Positions 7,548 to 15,484 of a stretch of 51,995 nt of DNA are shown here, piece after piece (within the stretch, counting starts at the first letter, position 1; each line of letters begins with the position of its first letter). The notes under the pieces were generated by a model, which worked only from the letters and a program-made list of their open reading frames with translations, was not told where the DNA came from and searched no databases. The DNA is from Pseudomonas paralactis (GTDB lineage: Bacteria > Pseudomonadota > Gammaproteobacteria > Pseudomonadales > Pseudomonadaceae). The translations under genes and the position numbers were made by a program. The stretch is from assembly GCF_001439735.1 (NCBI RefSeq), contig NZ_JYLN01000018.1:1-51995 (forward strand). Direction: 5' to 3'.

Positions 7548-8108
7548 TCAGGGTTCCAGGCCGATGGGAAAAAATTCCCCGCCGCTCCAGACGCCAAGCC
7601 AGTTTTGACCGTTGATCGGACGCGTCACCGCCAGTTCCACCAATTGGTAGAACACGTTGCGATGCACAAGGGCTTCAAGGTTGGTGCGAACTCGCACATA
7701 GGGTGCAGGTTCCTGGGTGACCGGGTCGATCACCACCCGCAACGGATGTTCAAGGCCGGCCTCGATCTGCTCGTCGACATGGGTGGTAAAGCGCAAGATC
7801 TGGCTTTCGCCCTGCCCCTGCACATCCAGGGTTATCGCCACAAATGGCACATCGTCGACCTTGATGCCGACTTTTTCTACCGGAGTCACCAGGAAATAAT
7901 CATCGCCGTCGCGGCGCAGGATATTTGAAAACAGTTTGACCATCGGCTTTCGCCCGATGGGCGTGCCCTGGTAAAACCAGGTGCCGTCGCGAGCAATGCG
8001 CATATCGATGTCGCCGCAAAAATCCGGGTTCCACAGATGCACCGGTGCCGGCCCCTTGCCCTTTGGCAGTTGGGCCAATAGGTCATTGGCCTTGGCGGAA
8101 TCGGTCAT
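7548..8108 (-). CDS. DUF1285 family protein
   Basis: A 186-residue conserved proteobacterial protein of the DUF1285 family. Recognisable features are PAPVHLWNPDFCGDIDMRIARDGTWFYQGTPIGR near the N-terminus and VRVRTNLEALVHRNVFYQLVE near the C-terminus. It has no signal peptide or membrane segment and is expected to be cytoplasmic. The biochemical role is unknown. The ribosome site GAGGAGA is strong. It follows the lipoprotein gene by only 17 bp on the same strand, so the two are probably co-transcribed. Confidence 0.85.
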   Translation of the reverse strand: MTDSAKANDLLAQLPKGKGPAPVHLWNPDFCGDIDMRIARDGTWFYQGTPIGRKPMVKLFSNILRRDGDDYFLVTPVEKVGIKVDDVPFVAITLDVQGQGESQILRFTTHVDEQIEAGLEHPLRVVIDPVTQEPAPYVRVRTNLEALVHRNVFYQLVELAVTRPINGQNWLGVWSGGEFFPIGLEP

Positions 8109-8125
8109 GGGGGCTCTCCTCGGGT

Positions 8126-8731
8126 CTACTGATTGCTCATGCCCAGCAAGCCTCGGGCGTATTGCGCCAGGGGGCGGGCAATCAGATCTTGTGGCGATGT
8201 GTCGTGGAACGTCAGTAAACCGCCACGACTGCGAATACGTGCAGTATCAATCAAATACTGGGTGCTGGTCTCGATCAACATGACCTGGATGACACCGCTG
8301 TCCAGTCCCAGGCGGTCCAGGGCTTGCTGATCGGTCCACTCATCGGCGTTGCCGATACGGTCATCGGCTGCCGCAAAGCGGCAATACAGCAAGTAGTGAG
8401 CACCCGCCTCGCGGGCTTCAGCCATGGCCTGCTCAAGACCTTCGGGTTGACGGGCACGCCGGACCATGGGGAAATATTCGACAAAACCGTTGAACGCTTC
8501 CTCGGCGACTACGTTAGGTCGCGGGTACGCGCTGCCCGGCGGCACGAAGGCGCCCTGGGCAATAAACACAAAGGAATCGGGCTGTATGCGCACCGAGGCC
8601 GTACGCCGGGTATCGCTATGGTCGAGCAGCCCGGCATCGCTCATCTGATAGCGAGTGCCTTCGGCCATATCGCTGACGGTCATGCAACCACTCAGGGCCA
8701 ACCCCGCCAACAGTAAAACCAGACTACGCAT
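8126..8731 (-). CDS. DUF4823-type lipoprotein
   Basis: A 201-residue lipoprotein: signal MRSLVLLLAGLALSGC with a lipobox (LSGC), so the mature protein starts at Cys16 and is lipid-anchored. The mature domain resembles the DUF4823 family (TRRTASVRIQPDSFVFIAQGAFVPPG, then a C-terminal DTARIRSRGGLLTFHDTSP region). The start was set to the ATG preceded by GGAGG. The open frame extends 26 codons upstream, but those codons would destroy the signal peptide. Function is unknown. It is probably co-transcribed with the DUF1285 gene. Confidence 0.8.
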   Translation of the reverse strand: MRSLVLLLAGLALSGCMTVSDMAEGTRYQMSDAGLLDHSDTRRTASVRIQPDSFVFIAQGAFVPPGSAYPRPNVVAEEAFNGFVEYFPMVRRARQPEGLEQAMAEAREAGAHYLLYCRFAAADDRIGNADEWTDQQALDRLGLDSGVIQVMLIETSTQYLIDTARIRSRGGLLTFHDTSPQDLIARPLAQYARGLLGMSNQ

Positions 8732-8842
8732 CCTAATCCTCCAGAAGCCGGTGACGGAAAACCGGCGAATGGGCGTGAGATGCAGGTTCTGCGCCAGCTT
8801 GAGGGGCAACGTACAGCGAATGTAGGACCCGGAAGATCTACA

Positions 8843-9811
8843 TTAGCCGCCGATGATCTTCATGATTGTCGCACCGCCCGAAAACGCCACTTCCTGCTTG
8901 TCGCCCAGTGCTTTCATCAACAAGCCCTGCAAGGCCGGCAAGGCCTGGTGACGCGGTTGATCGAGCAAGTCACCGACGTAGTGGCGATTGCTCGAAGACA
9001 AGCAGCCATGCAGCCAGCCCGTGGACGACAGCCGCAGGCGCGAGCAGGTACGGCAGAACGGTACGCTTTCATTGGCGATCACGCCAAAGAAGCCCTTGCC
9101 CGGAACTTCGTAGCGTACGGCGGTAGCGTCGACGGGTGCGTTGGCTTGCAGGTATTCGTGGCGCTCACCGATCAGGCTGAGCAATTGCTGCAAGCTGACA
9201 AATTGCTGGAGGAATGCGTTGGAGTCTTTCGCCAAGTGCCCCATGCGCATCAATTCGATAAAGCGCAGCTCGTAGCCACGCTCCAGGCAGTAATCGAGCA
9301 GAGGCATCACCTGATCCAGGTTCTGGCCACGCAATGGCACCATATTGACCTTGATCTTGATGCCGGCCGCGCTGGCCTGGTCCATGCCATCGAGCACGGT
9401 GGCCAGGTCGCCGCCACGGGCGATACTGCGAAAGGCATCGGCATCCAGGGTGTCGAGGGAAACGTTGATGCGCCGAATGCCGGCAGCCACCAGCAACGGC
9501 AGTTTGCGCGCCAGCAGTTGGCCATTGGTGGTCAGGCTGATGTCGCTCAGGCCCATCTGCCCTACCGCCCCCATGAAGGCTTCCAACTTGGGGCTGACCA
9601 ACGGCTCACCGCCGGTAATGCGCAAGCGCTCGATACCCGCCGCTTCAATCAGGTAAGCCACGCCTCGGGCCATGGCTTCGGCCGACAGTTCATCCTGGGC
9701 AGCCACCAGCCGCTTGCCGTCAGGCACGCAATAGGTACACGCATAATTGCAGGCTGAAGTCAGGCTGATCCGCAAATTGCGAAAACGCCTGCCTTGACGA
9801 TCAACGATCAT
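8843..9811 (-). CDS. moaA: GTP 3',8-cyclase MoaA (molybdenum cofactor biosynthesis)
   Basis: A radical-SAM enzyme that converts GTP to 3',8-cyclo-GTP, the first step of molybdopterin synthesis. The 322-residue protein has the N-terminal radical-SAM cluster Cys21-x3-Cys25-x2-Cys28 (CNYACTYC), the RITGGEPL motif, the C-terminal second 4Fe-4S site Cys253, Cys256 and Cys270, and the C-terminal Gly-Gly tail needed for activity. It is read alone, from a GGAG ribosome site. A 12-base-arm inverted repeat lies upstream. No other moa gene is in the window, although an XdhC/MocA-type pair for molybdoenzymes lies near 28.3-29.9 kb. Confidence 0.95.
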   Translation of the reverse strand: MIVDRQGRRFRNLRISLTSACNYACTYCVPDGKRLVAAQDELSAEAMARGVAYLIEAAGIERLRITGGEPLVSPKLEAFMGAVGQMGLSDISLTTNGQLLARKLPLLVAAGIRRINVSLDTLDADAFRSIARGGDLATVLDGMDQASAAGIKIKVNMVPLRGQNLDQVMPLLDYCLERGYELRFIELMRMGHLAKDSNAFLQQFVSLQQLLSLIGERHEYLQANAPVDATAVRYEVPGKGFFGVIANESVPFCRTCSRLRLSSTGWLHGCLSSSNRHYVGDLLDQPRHQALPALQGLLMKALGDKQEVAFSGGATIMKIIGG

Positions 9812-9842
9812 GGATCACTCCGGCAGAGGATAATTCGGGCGC

Positions 9843-9874
9843 GCTAAAAGCTGACTCATAACTCAGCTTTTAGC
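9843..9874. other. Perfect 12-base-arm inverted repeat between moaA and the TetR gene
   Basis: GCTAAAAGCTGA (9843-9854) and TCAGCTTTTAGC (9863-9874) flank an eight-base loop. It is about 30 bp upstream of moaA and about 75 bp past the TetR stop. It could be a terminator of the TetR gene lacking a strong U tract, or an operator for moaA. Confidence 0.55.
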
Positions 9875-9950
9875 AAGGTCCTTGCCTGAGTATATTCCTG
9901 GGTTACTGCGCCTGGCAGTAAATCATTGCGCCATCACTGTGGCGAATGAC

Positions 9951-10616
9951 TTACGTGGCAGGGGTGTCGCCGCTCTTCTCGGCGCCCGGCAGTTCAGGGC
10001 TGTGCTTGCGCTTGTTGCCCATGCGCACGCCGATGTCCATCAGGAACTGGAAGAAACCTTCCTGGTCCTCCAGCACATTGCTCCAGAACGGCGAGTGATA
10101 CAGCGCGACGGCACCATGCACCAGGGCCCAGGCGGCGCAGTAGTGGAAATACGGCGGCACGTCTTCCAGCTTGCCTTCACTGATACGCCCCTTGATCAGC
10201 AGGGTCAGGCGTTCGAAGTTCGAGGCGCGGATCTTGTGCAGCTCCTCGACCATTTCCGGCACCTGGTGCCCCTTGACCACCTTCTCTTCCAGGCGGTCGA
10301 ACAGGCGGTAGCGTTGCGGGTCACGCATCCGGAACTCAAAGTAAGCGCGGGACAGGGCTTCCTTGTCCTTGTCGACATCGGCCGAGTGCAGCAGCTCGTT
10401 CAAGTCGCGCTCGTAGTCGAGCATCAGGCGCAAGTAGATCTCGGCCTTGGACTTGAAGTGTTTGTAGATGGTGCCTTTGCCGATACCCACGGCATCCGCA
10501 ATCATCTCTACCGTGACGCTGTCTTCGCCCTGTTCGAGGAATAACTTGAGTGCGGTGTCGAGAATTTCCTGCTCACGGCGGCGAAACTCACGGACCTTAC
10601 GGGGTTCTTTGTGCAT
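9951..10616 (-). CDS. TetR-family transcriptional regulator
   Basis: A 221-residue regulator. The N-terminal TetR helix-turn-helix is clear: EILDTALKLFLEQGEDSVTVEMIADAVGIGKGTIYKHFKSKAEIYLRL (about residues 16-63). The C-terminal ligand/dimer domain has no obvious match. A TetR regulator also precedes rgsA and tatD at the equivalent place in P. aeruginosa as I recall it (PA2957 region), so this is probably the conserved core gene. Its target and ligand are not evident, and no divergent gene is close. Confidence 0.85.
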   Translation of the reverse strand: MHKEPRKVREFRRREQEILDTALKLFLEQGEDSVTVEMIADAVGIGKGTIYKHFKSKAEIYLRLMLDYERDLNELLHSADVDKDKEALSRAYFEFRMRDPQRYRLFDRLEEKVVKGHQVPEMVEELHKIRASNFERLTLLIKGRISEGKLEDVPPYFHYCAAWALVHGAVALYHSPFWSNVLEDQEGFFQFLMDIGVRMGNKRKHSPELPGAEKSGDTPAT

Positions 10617-10924
10617 GAGGAAGAAGTCTGCAAAGGTCGGAATAGGGAGGGTTGCGCAGGGCCACGGATACGTGGCGATACGATTTACCCGATGCGAGGG
10701 ATTATCCCGACTGAACGGTCGTTGGGCAATGTCTATGTGAACCCGCGACGCACTTAACTTTCAATACGCCAACGTTTTTATCCATATCAGTCAGAAATAG
10801 ACGCATCACTGCGAGCTGCCCACCTGCACAATGAGAACTCAAGCAAAGCGGGCGTATTCCAAATCTGTTTAAAAAACGATCAGATCTGGCTGGACTGAAT
10901 CGGATACTGATCAATACTTCAACT
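10617..10924. other. Intergenic region between the TetR gene and rgsA
   Basis: About 300 bp with no convincing coding frame. It must contain the TetR promoter (leftward) and the rgsA promoter (rightward). A sequence CAATACT at 10912-10918 lies at the right distance to be the -10 of rgsA. It resembles a sigma-S type -10 (CTATACT). Confidence 0.4.
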
Positions 10925-11041
10925 GTCGGCGCGACATCTCCCCCAAGTGAAGCGTCGACCTGGGTACCGACGGACTGCGTGCCCTTGTTTACTCCTAATG
11001 GTCTTAGCCCGGATTCACCCCCCAGAACCCGGGTTTTTTTT
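10925..11041 (+). ncRNA. rgsA: RgsA-like small regulatory RNA
   Basis: A non-coding stretch ending in a Rho-independent terminator (CCCGG...CCGGG then eight T residues, ending about 11041), lying between a TetR gene and tatD. In P. aeruginosa the small RNA RgsA (P16), about 120 nt and dependent on RpoS and the Gac system, occupies the same place beside tatD. The 5' end is estimated from a candidate -10 (CAATACT, 10912-10918). Identification rests on synteny, terminator and length, not on an alignment. Confidence 0.7.
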
Positions 11042-11059
11042 GCCTGCCATTCAGCCGTG

Positions 11060-11845
11060 CTATCCGCCTACATGGGCCAACGGAAACAGGCGCTTGAAGT
11101 TTTCGGTGGTCTGCTCGGCGAAGCGTTCGTAAGACTCGCCGCGCAGCATCGCCAGGTAATCGGCCACGTCACGCACATATTCGGGCAGGTTTGGCTTGCC
11201 GCGATGGGGGATGGGCGCCAGGTACGGCGAGTCGGTCTCCACCAGCAGGCGGTCGGCTGGCACTTGGCGGGCCACGTCGCGCAGCGCGTCGGCGTTGCGA
11301 AAGGTGACGATCCCCGACAGGGAAATATAGAAGCCCAGGTCCAGGGCAGCCTTGGCCATGTCCCAGTCCTCGGTAAAACAATGCAACACACCGGCCTGCG
11401 GCAGCGCGGCTTCGCGCAGCAAGCTCAAGGTATCGGCGCGAGCTCCCCGGGTGTGGATGATCACCGGCTTGCCGGTCTGCCGGGCGGCTTGCAGATGCAG
11501 ACGGAACGACGCCTGCTGCAACTCGGCGGCTTCAGGTTCGTAGTGGTAGTCCAGGCCGGTTTCGCCGATGGCCACCACCCGTGGATGGTTGAGTTCGCCC
11601 AATAGCCAGTCCAGAGCCGGGGCTTCGCCGGGCTTGAGGTCCAGCGGGTGGATGCCCACCGAGCAATCCACATCGGCGTAGCGATCAGCCAGGGCTTTGA
11701 CATCGGCGGCGTTTTCAGCGCTGACACCGATGCACAGGAAGTGCCCTACCCCACGCTGACGAGCAGCTTCAAGGGCGGCGTCGAGGGAACCGCCGTGCTG
11801 GGCAAGGTCGAGACGATCAAGGTGGCAATGGGAATCTACGAGCAT
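11060..11845 (-). CDS. tatD: TatD-family metal-dependent hydrolase
   Basis: A 261-residue metal-dependent hydrolase of the TatD/YcfH group (probable DNase, TIM-barrel). Metal ligands visible are His6-x-His8 in DSHCHLD, the Glu of GETGLDYHY, His in VIIHTRGA, His in LHCFTE and Asp in ETDSPYLAP. It is the last gene of the leftward pabC-mltG-tmk-holB run. In P. aeruginosa pilZ lies between holB and this gene, but here only 63 bp separate them. Closer to YcfH than to E. coli TatD proper, so the symbol is generic. Confidence 0.88.
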   Translation of the reverse strand: MLVDSHCHLDRLDLAQHGGSLDAALEAARQRGVGHFLCIGVSAENAADVKALADRYADVDCSVGIHPLDLKPGEAPALDWLLGELNHPRVVAIGETGLDYHYEPEAAELQQASFRLHLQAARQTGKPVIIHTRGARADTLSLLREAALPQAGVLHCFTEDWDMAKAALDLGFYISLSGIVTFRNADALRDVARQVPADRLLVETDSPYLAPIPHRGKPNLPEYVRDVADYLAMLRGESYERFAEQTTENFKRLFPLAHVGG

Positions 11846-11908
11846 AGGAAGTCAGGGCTTAAGTCACGAAAAGGGTTTGGCCAACCATACACGTGTCGGC
11901 CCCGAAAA

Positions 11909-12898
11909 TTAACGGCGCCCGAGCAGGCCAACCCACTGCACCAGCAGCGCCTCAAGCAGCAGCACGCGGTTGAGGTTGGCCTTGCCGAGCACCTTCTGGC
12001 GCTGCGCGAGGATCCAGTCCTGAATGTTCAGCACTTTGTCCTGAGCACTTTTCTGCGCCAGGTATTGCACAACCTTACGCATATCCGCCAAGCCCAGGCC
12101 GTCTTCATCCTGGGTCAGCTGGTAGCGCAGGATCAGGCTGGACCAATCGCAGAACCAGTCGAACAACAGCAGCAGGGGAATATCCTTCCAGGCGCTTTCG
12201 GCCAATTGCGTGGCGGACAGCTCCTGTTTGAGCAGCTTCTTCACGCCATCCACCACCAATGCCCGCTGCTCGCGCACACCCTGGGCTTGCAGCTTTACTG
12301 CCGCCAGGGGCGAACCGGCTGCCAGGGTCAGCAACTCGACCCGTTGTTGCTCGGTGCACTCCGGCAACGCGTGCGCCAGCCATTGCAGGCTCATGGCCTC
12401 ACTCGGCAACGGGCACGCCTGCTGCACGCAACGGCTGCGAATCGTCGGCAACAAGCGGCTGGACTGATGACTGACTAGCAACAGCACGGTATCACCGGAC
12501 GGTTCTTCAAGGCTTTTGAGCAAGGCGTTGGCGGCGTTGATGTTCATCGCCTCGACTGGCTCGATCAACACCACTTTACGCCCGCCCATCTGCGCGGTCT
12601 GCACTACGAAGCTGACAAGGTCGCGTACCTGATCGACCTTGATCGCCTTGTCTGCTTCCTCAGGCTCCAGCACATAGTTGTCCGGGTGACTGCCGGCCTT
12701 GAGCAGCAGGCAGGATTTGCACTCACCACACGCCTCCAGATTGACCGGGCGCTGGCACAACAGGCTGGCCATCAAGCGCTCGGCGAGGTGACGTTTACCG
12801 ATACCCACTGGCCCATGCAGCAAATAGGCATGGGCGTGTTGAGCACGGCCGGCCAGTTGCTGCCACAGACCGTCCTGCCACGGGTAGGACTCAGCCAC
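11909..12898 (-). CDS. holB: DNA polymerase III subunit delta'
   Basis: A 329-residue clamp-loader subunit that helps load the beta clamp during replication. It has the degenerate P-loop GPVGIGKR (residues 29-36), the zinc ligands Cys48, Cys57, Cys60 and Cys63 (ACGECKSC), and the NALLKSLEEPS and SRC motifs of clamp-loader ATPases. The start is the GTG at 12898 giving MAESYPWQDG, which overlaps the tmk stop by eight bases; the open frame runs 12 codons further but those are tmk sequence. Co-transcribed with tmk. Confidence 0.93.
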   Translation of the reverse strand: MAESYPWQDGLWQQLAGRAQHAHAYLLHGPVGIGKRHLAERLMASLLCQRPVNLEACGECKSCLLLKAGSHPDNYVLEPEEADKAIKVDQVRDLVSFVVQTAQMGGRKVVLIEPVEAMNINAANALLKSLEEPSGDTVLLLVSHQSSRLLPTIRSRCVQQACPLPSEAMSLQWLAHALPECTEQQRVELLTLAAGSPLAAVKLQAQGVREQRALVVDGVKKLLKQELSATQLAESAWKDIPLLLLFDWFCDWSSLILRYQLTQDEDGLGLADMRKVVQYLAQKSAQDKVLNIQDWILAQRQKVLGKANLNRVLLLEALLVQWVGLLGRR

Positions 12899-13523
12899 GG
12901 GTGCGCTCCAACAGAGTCGGCAACAGCGCATCAATTGCCTGTTGCACCTGGCTCAACGGTTGCGCCGCATCGAGCAGGTAATAGCGCGCCGGCTCAGCCT
13001 TGGCTCGTTGCAGAAAAGCGCTGCGCACAGCGTCAAAAAATACCGAGCCTTCCAGTTCGAAACGATCCAGGCGACCACGAGCGCTGGCGCGGGCCATGCC
13101 CACGTCTACCGGCAGATCGAACAGCAGGGTCAGATCGGGACGCACATCGCCCTGTACAAAGGTTTCCAAGGTGGCGATACGCTCCACTGACAAACCTCGC
13201 CCCCCACCCTGATAGGCGTAGGTGGAATCCGTGAAGCGATCACAAATCACCACAGCGCCACGTGCCAGCGCGGGGCGAATCACTTCGCCAAGGTGTTGAG
13301 CGCGGGCAGCAAATACCAGCAGCAGCTCGGTGTCCGGGTTCATCGGCTCGTCACCCGGGGCCAACAGCACTTCGCGTATACGCTCGGCCAGCGGCGTACC
13401 GCCCGGCTCGCGGGTCAGCACCACTTCGATGCCCTGCTCACGCAGGCGCTCGGCCAGGTAGTCGCGGTTCGTGCTTTTACCGGCACCTTCCGGGCCTTCC
13501 AGGGTAATAAACAAGCCAGTCAC
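12891..13523 (-). CDS. tmk: Thymidylate kinase
   Basis: A 210-residue dTMP kinase (dTMP + ATP to dTDP), essential for dTTP supply. Motifs visible are the P-loop GPEGAGKST (10-18), TREPGGTPLAERIR, the DRFTDSTYAYQGGGRG segment, and a LID-region Arg pair (ARGRLDRFE). The length is typical. It starts 19 bp after mltG and overlaps holB by eight bases, matching the conserved mltG-tmk-holB order of gamma-proteobacteria. Confidence 0.96.
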   Translation of the reverse strand: MTGLFITLEGPEGAGKSTNRDYLAERLREQGIEVVLTREPGGTPLAERIREVLLAPGDEPMNPDTELLLVFAARAQHLGEVIRPALARGAVVICDRFTDSTYAYQGGGRGLSVERIATLETFVQGDVRPDLTLLFDLPVDVGMARASARGRLDRFELEGSVFFDAVRSAFLQRAKAEPARYYLLDAAQPLSQVQQAIDALLPTLLERTRG

Positions 13524-13542
13524 AGGCAGTCCTTAGTCAGAG

Positions 13543-14664
13543 TCATTGCGGGCTTTGCGGCGCGGAGGTGTCCGGCGCGGGCTCAATCGGTGCCTCGGCG
13601 GGTGCAGTTGCATCTTCCTGCGGTTTGACCACCGGTGCCGGGCTGGAGCGGTAATCGCCACGCCGCTTGAGCTGGAACTCACGCACGGCGGCATTATGGG
13701 CATCCAGGTTATCCGAGAAAATATGGCTGCCATCGCCACGGGCGACAAAATACAGGCTGCTGCCCGGCACCGGGTTCAGCGCCGCATGGATCGCCTCACG
13801 ACCGACCATCGCAATAGGCGTGGGCGGCAGGCCGGCGATCATGTAGGTGTTGTAGGGGTTGGCTTCCTTGAGGTGGGCGCGAGTCAACTTGCCGTTGTAG
13901 CGCTCACCCAGGCCGTAGATCACCGTGGGATCAGTCTGCAGCATCATGCCGATCTTCAGGCGACGCACGAACACACCGGCAATCTGCCCACGCTCTTGCG
14001 GCACGCCGGTTTCCTTTTCCACCAGAGACGCCATGATCAGTGCCTGATAAGGGTCGCTGTACGGCGCATCGTCGGCACGCTTGCTCCACTCCTGGGCGAG
14101 CACATCGTCCAGGCGGTTGTAGGCTTTTTTGAGGAATTCGACGTCAGTCATGCCGCGTACAAAACGATAGGTGTCAGGGAAGAAACGCCCTTCGGGAAAC
14201 TCCCCCGAATGGCCAAGCTTGTCCATCACTTCGCTGTCAGTCAGGCCAGGAAGGGTCTGCACGATCTTTTCATGCTTGGCCAGGGCGGTACGCACCTGGC
14301 GAAAATTCCAGCCCTCCACCAGGGTCAGGCTGTACTGCACCACTTCCCCACGTTGCCACAGGCCGATCAAGCCTTCGGCAGTGAGGCCGGGTGTCATGCG
14401 GTACTCGCCGCTGTGCAGTGGCTGGCCTTCCAGGTTGAAGCGCCAGTACAGACGCAACCAGAATGCATCGTCGAGCACGCCGTCGGCTTCCAGACGATTG
14501 AATGTCCCCGTCGGCGTAGCGCCAGCCGGTACGTCGAGCAATTGCTCCTGGGGCAGCTTCAGAGGCTGCTTGAGGGCAGAGTCGAGTTTCCAGGCAGAAA
14601 AGCCCACAAGCAACGCTGCCGAGACCAGGCTGATCTGCAGCAGTAACATTAATTTTCGTATCAA
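13543..14664 (-). CDS. mltG: Endolytic murein transglycosylase MltG
   Basis: Inner-membrane enzyme that cleaves nascent peptidoglycan strands and sets glycan chain length. It has one N-terminal membrane helix (LLLQISLVSAALLVGFSAW), then a LysM-like part and the YceG catalytic region with LIMASLVEKETG (catalytic Glu near residue 216) and the NPYNTYMIAGLPPTPI motif. The C-terminus carries a Pro/Ala/Glu-rich tail. The start is uncertain: TTG at 14664, one base after the pabC stop (chosen, MIRKLMLLLQ), or ATG at 14649. It is tightly coupled to pabC and followed by tmk. Confidence 0.9.
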   Translation of the reverse strand: MIRKLMLLLQISLVSAALLVGFSAWKLDSALKQPLKLPQEQLLDVPAGATPTGTFNRLEADGVLDDAFWLRLYWRFNLEGQPLHSGEYRMTPGLTAEGLIGLWQRGEVVQYSLTLVEGWNFRQVRTALAKHEKIVQTLPGLTDSEVMDKLGHSGEFPEGRFFPDTYRFVRGMTDVEFLKKAYNRLDDVLAQEWSKRADDAPYSDPYQALIMASLVEKETGVPQERGQIAGVFVRRLKIGMMLQTDPTVIYGLGERYNGKLTRAHLKEANPYNTYMIAGLPPTPIAMVGREAIHAALNPVPGSSLYFVARGDGSHIFSDNLDAHNAAVREFQLKRRGDYRSSPAPVVKPQEDATAPAEAPIEPAPDTSAPQSPQ

Positions 14665-14665
14665 C

Positions 14666-15484
14666 TCAAATATCCAATAGCGCGCGAACAATGCCCTGCA
14701 GTTTACGGGTGAGCGGCCCAACCGGCCAGCTCATCGCAGCACACCCACGCACCGGCCAAATGCCATATACGCTGTTGCAGACGAAGACTTCATCGGCTTG
14801 CTGCAACTGCTCAATATTGATGTCGGCCACGGCCACCGGGACGCCCAGCGCTTGCGCCTGAGCCAGCACCTCGGCGCGCATCACCCCGGCCACGCCGCAA
14901 CGGCTCAGATCAGCGGTTAGTAACAAGCCGTTGCGCACCAGGAACAGGTTGCTGAACACGCCTTCGATGACCCGCCCGGACATATCCAGCATCAAGCCTT
15001 CGGCATGGTCGGTGTCTTGCCACTCGGCACGGGCAATCACTTGCTCCAGACGGTTGAGGTGTTTGAGACCGGCCAGCAGCGGCTGCTCAGCCAAACGCGT
15101 GGTACAGGGGAACAGACGGATGCCTTCGCTGGCATGAGCGGGCGGGTAAACCGTGGGCGCACTGCCCTGCAAGATACGACGCACCGGAGCGCCAGGGTTG
15201 ATGCCATAACCGCGCAGGCTATCGCCACGGGTGAGGATCAGCTTGAGGACACCGTCACCCAGGGCGGCGGCAAAATCGAGCACTTCGTTGCGAATCAACC
15301 CGTGATCCGCCACCAGTGCCAAGCGCCTGCAACCCTCTTGCAGGCGTTGCAGGTGACGGTCGAGCAGCAACGGCTGCCCGGCCTTGACGGCAATGGTCTC
15401 GAACACCCCATCGCCATACGCCAGGCCACGATCTTTCAGGGGCACGCTGTCCGCTGGCTGACCGTCGACCCAGCTGTGCATCAC
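14666..15484 (-). CDS. pabC: Aminodeoxychorismate lyase
   Basis: A 272-residue PLP enzyme of the class-IV aminotransferase fold that releases pyruvate from aminodeoxychorismate to give p-aminobenzoate for folate. It shows GLAYGDGVFETI near the N-terminus, the lysine-containing GLKHLNRLEQVIARAEW segment (Schiff-base lysine), DMSGRVIEGVFSNLFLVR and AGVMRAEVL. It overlaps fabF by four bases (ATGA-type), the same linkage as in E. coli fabF-pabC-yceG. Confidence 0.94.
   Translation of the reverse strand: MMHSWVDGQPADSVPLKDRGLAYGDGVFETIAVKAGQPLLLDRHLQRLQEGCRRLALVADHGLIRNEVLDFAAALGDGVLKLILTRGDSLRGYGINPGAPVRRILQGSAPTVYPPAHASEGIRLFPCTTRLAEQPLLAGLKHLNRLEQVIARAEWQDTDHAEGLMLDMSGRVIEGVFSNLFLVRNGLLLTADLSRCGVAGVMRAEVLAQAQALGVPVAVADINIEQLQQADEVFVCNSVYGIWPVRGCAAMSWPVGPLTRKLQGIVRALLDI

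Noticed and set aside
10702..10914. Small leftward open frame of 70 codons before rgsA
   Set aside because: No ribosome site, no similarity pattern, and it covers the presumed promoter region.
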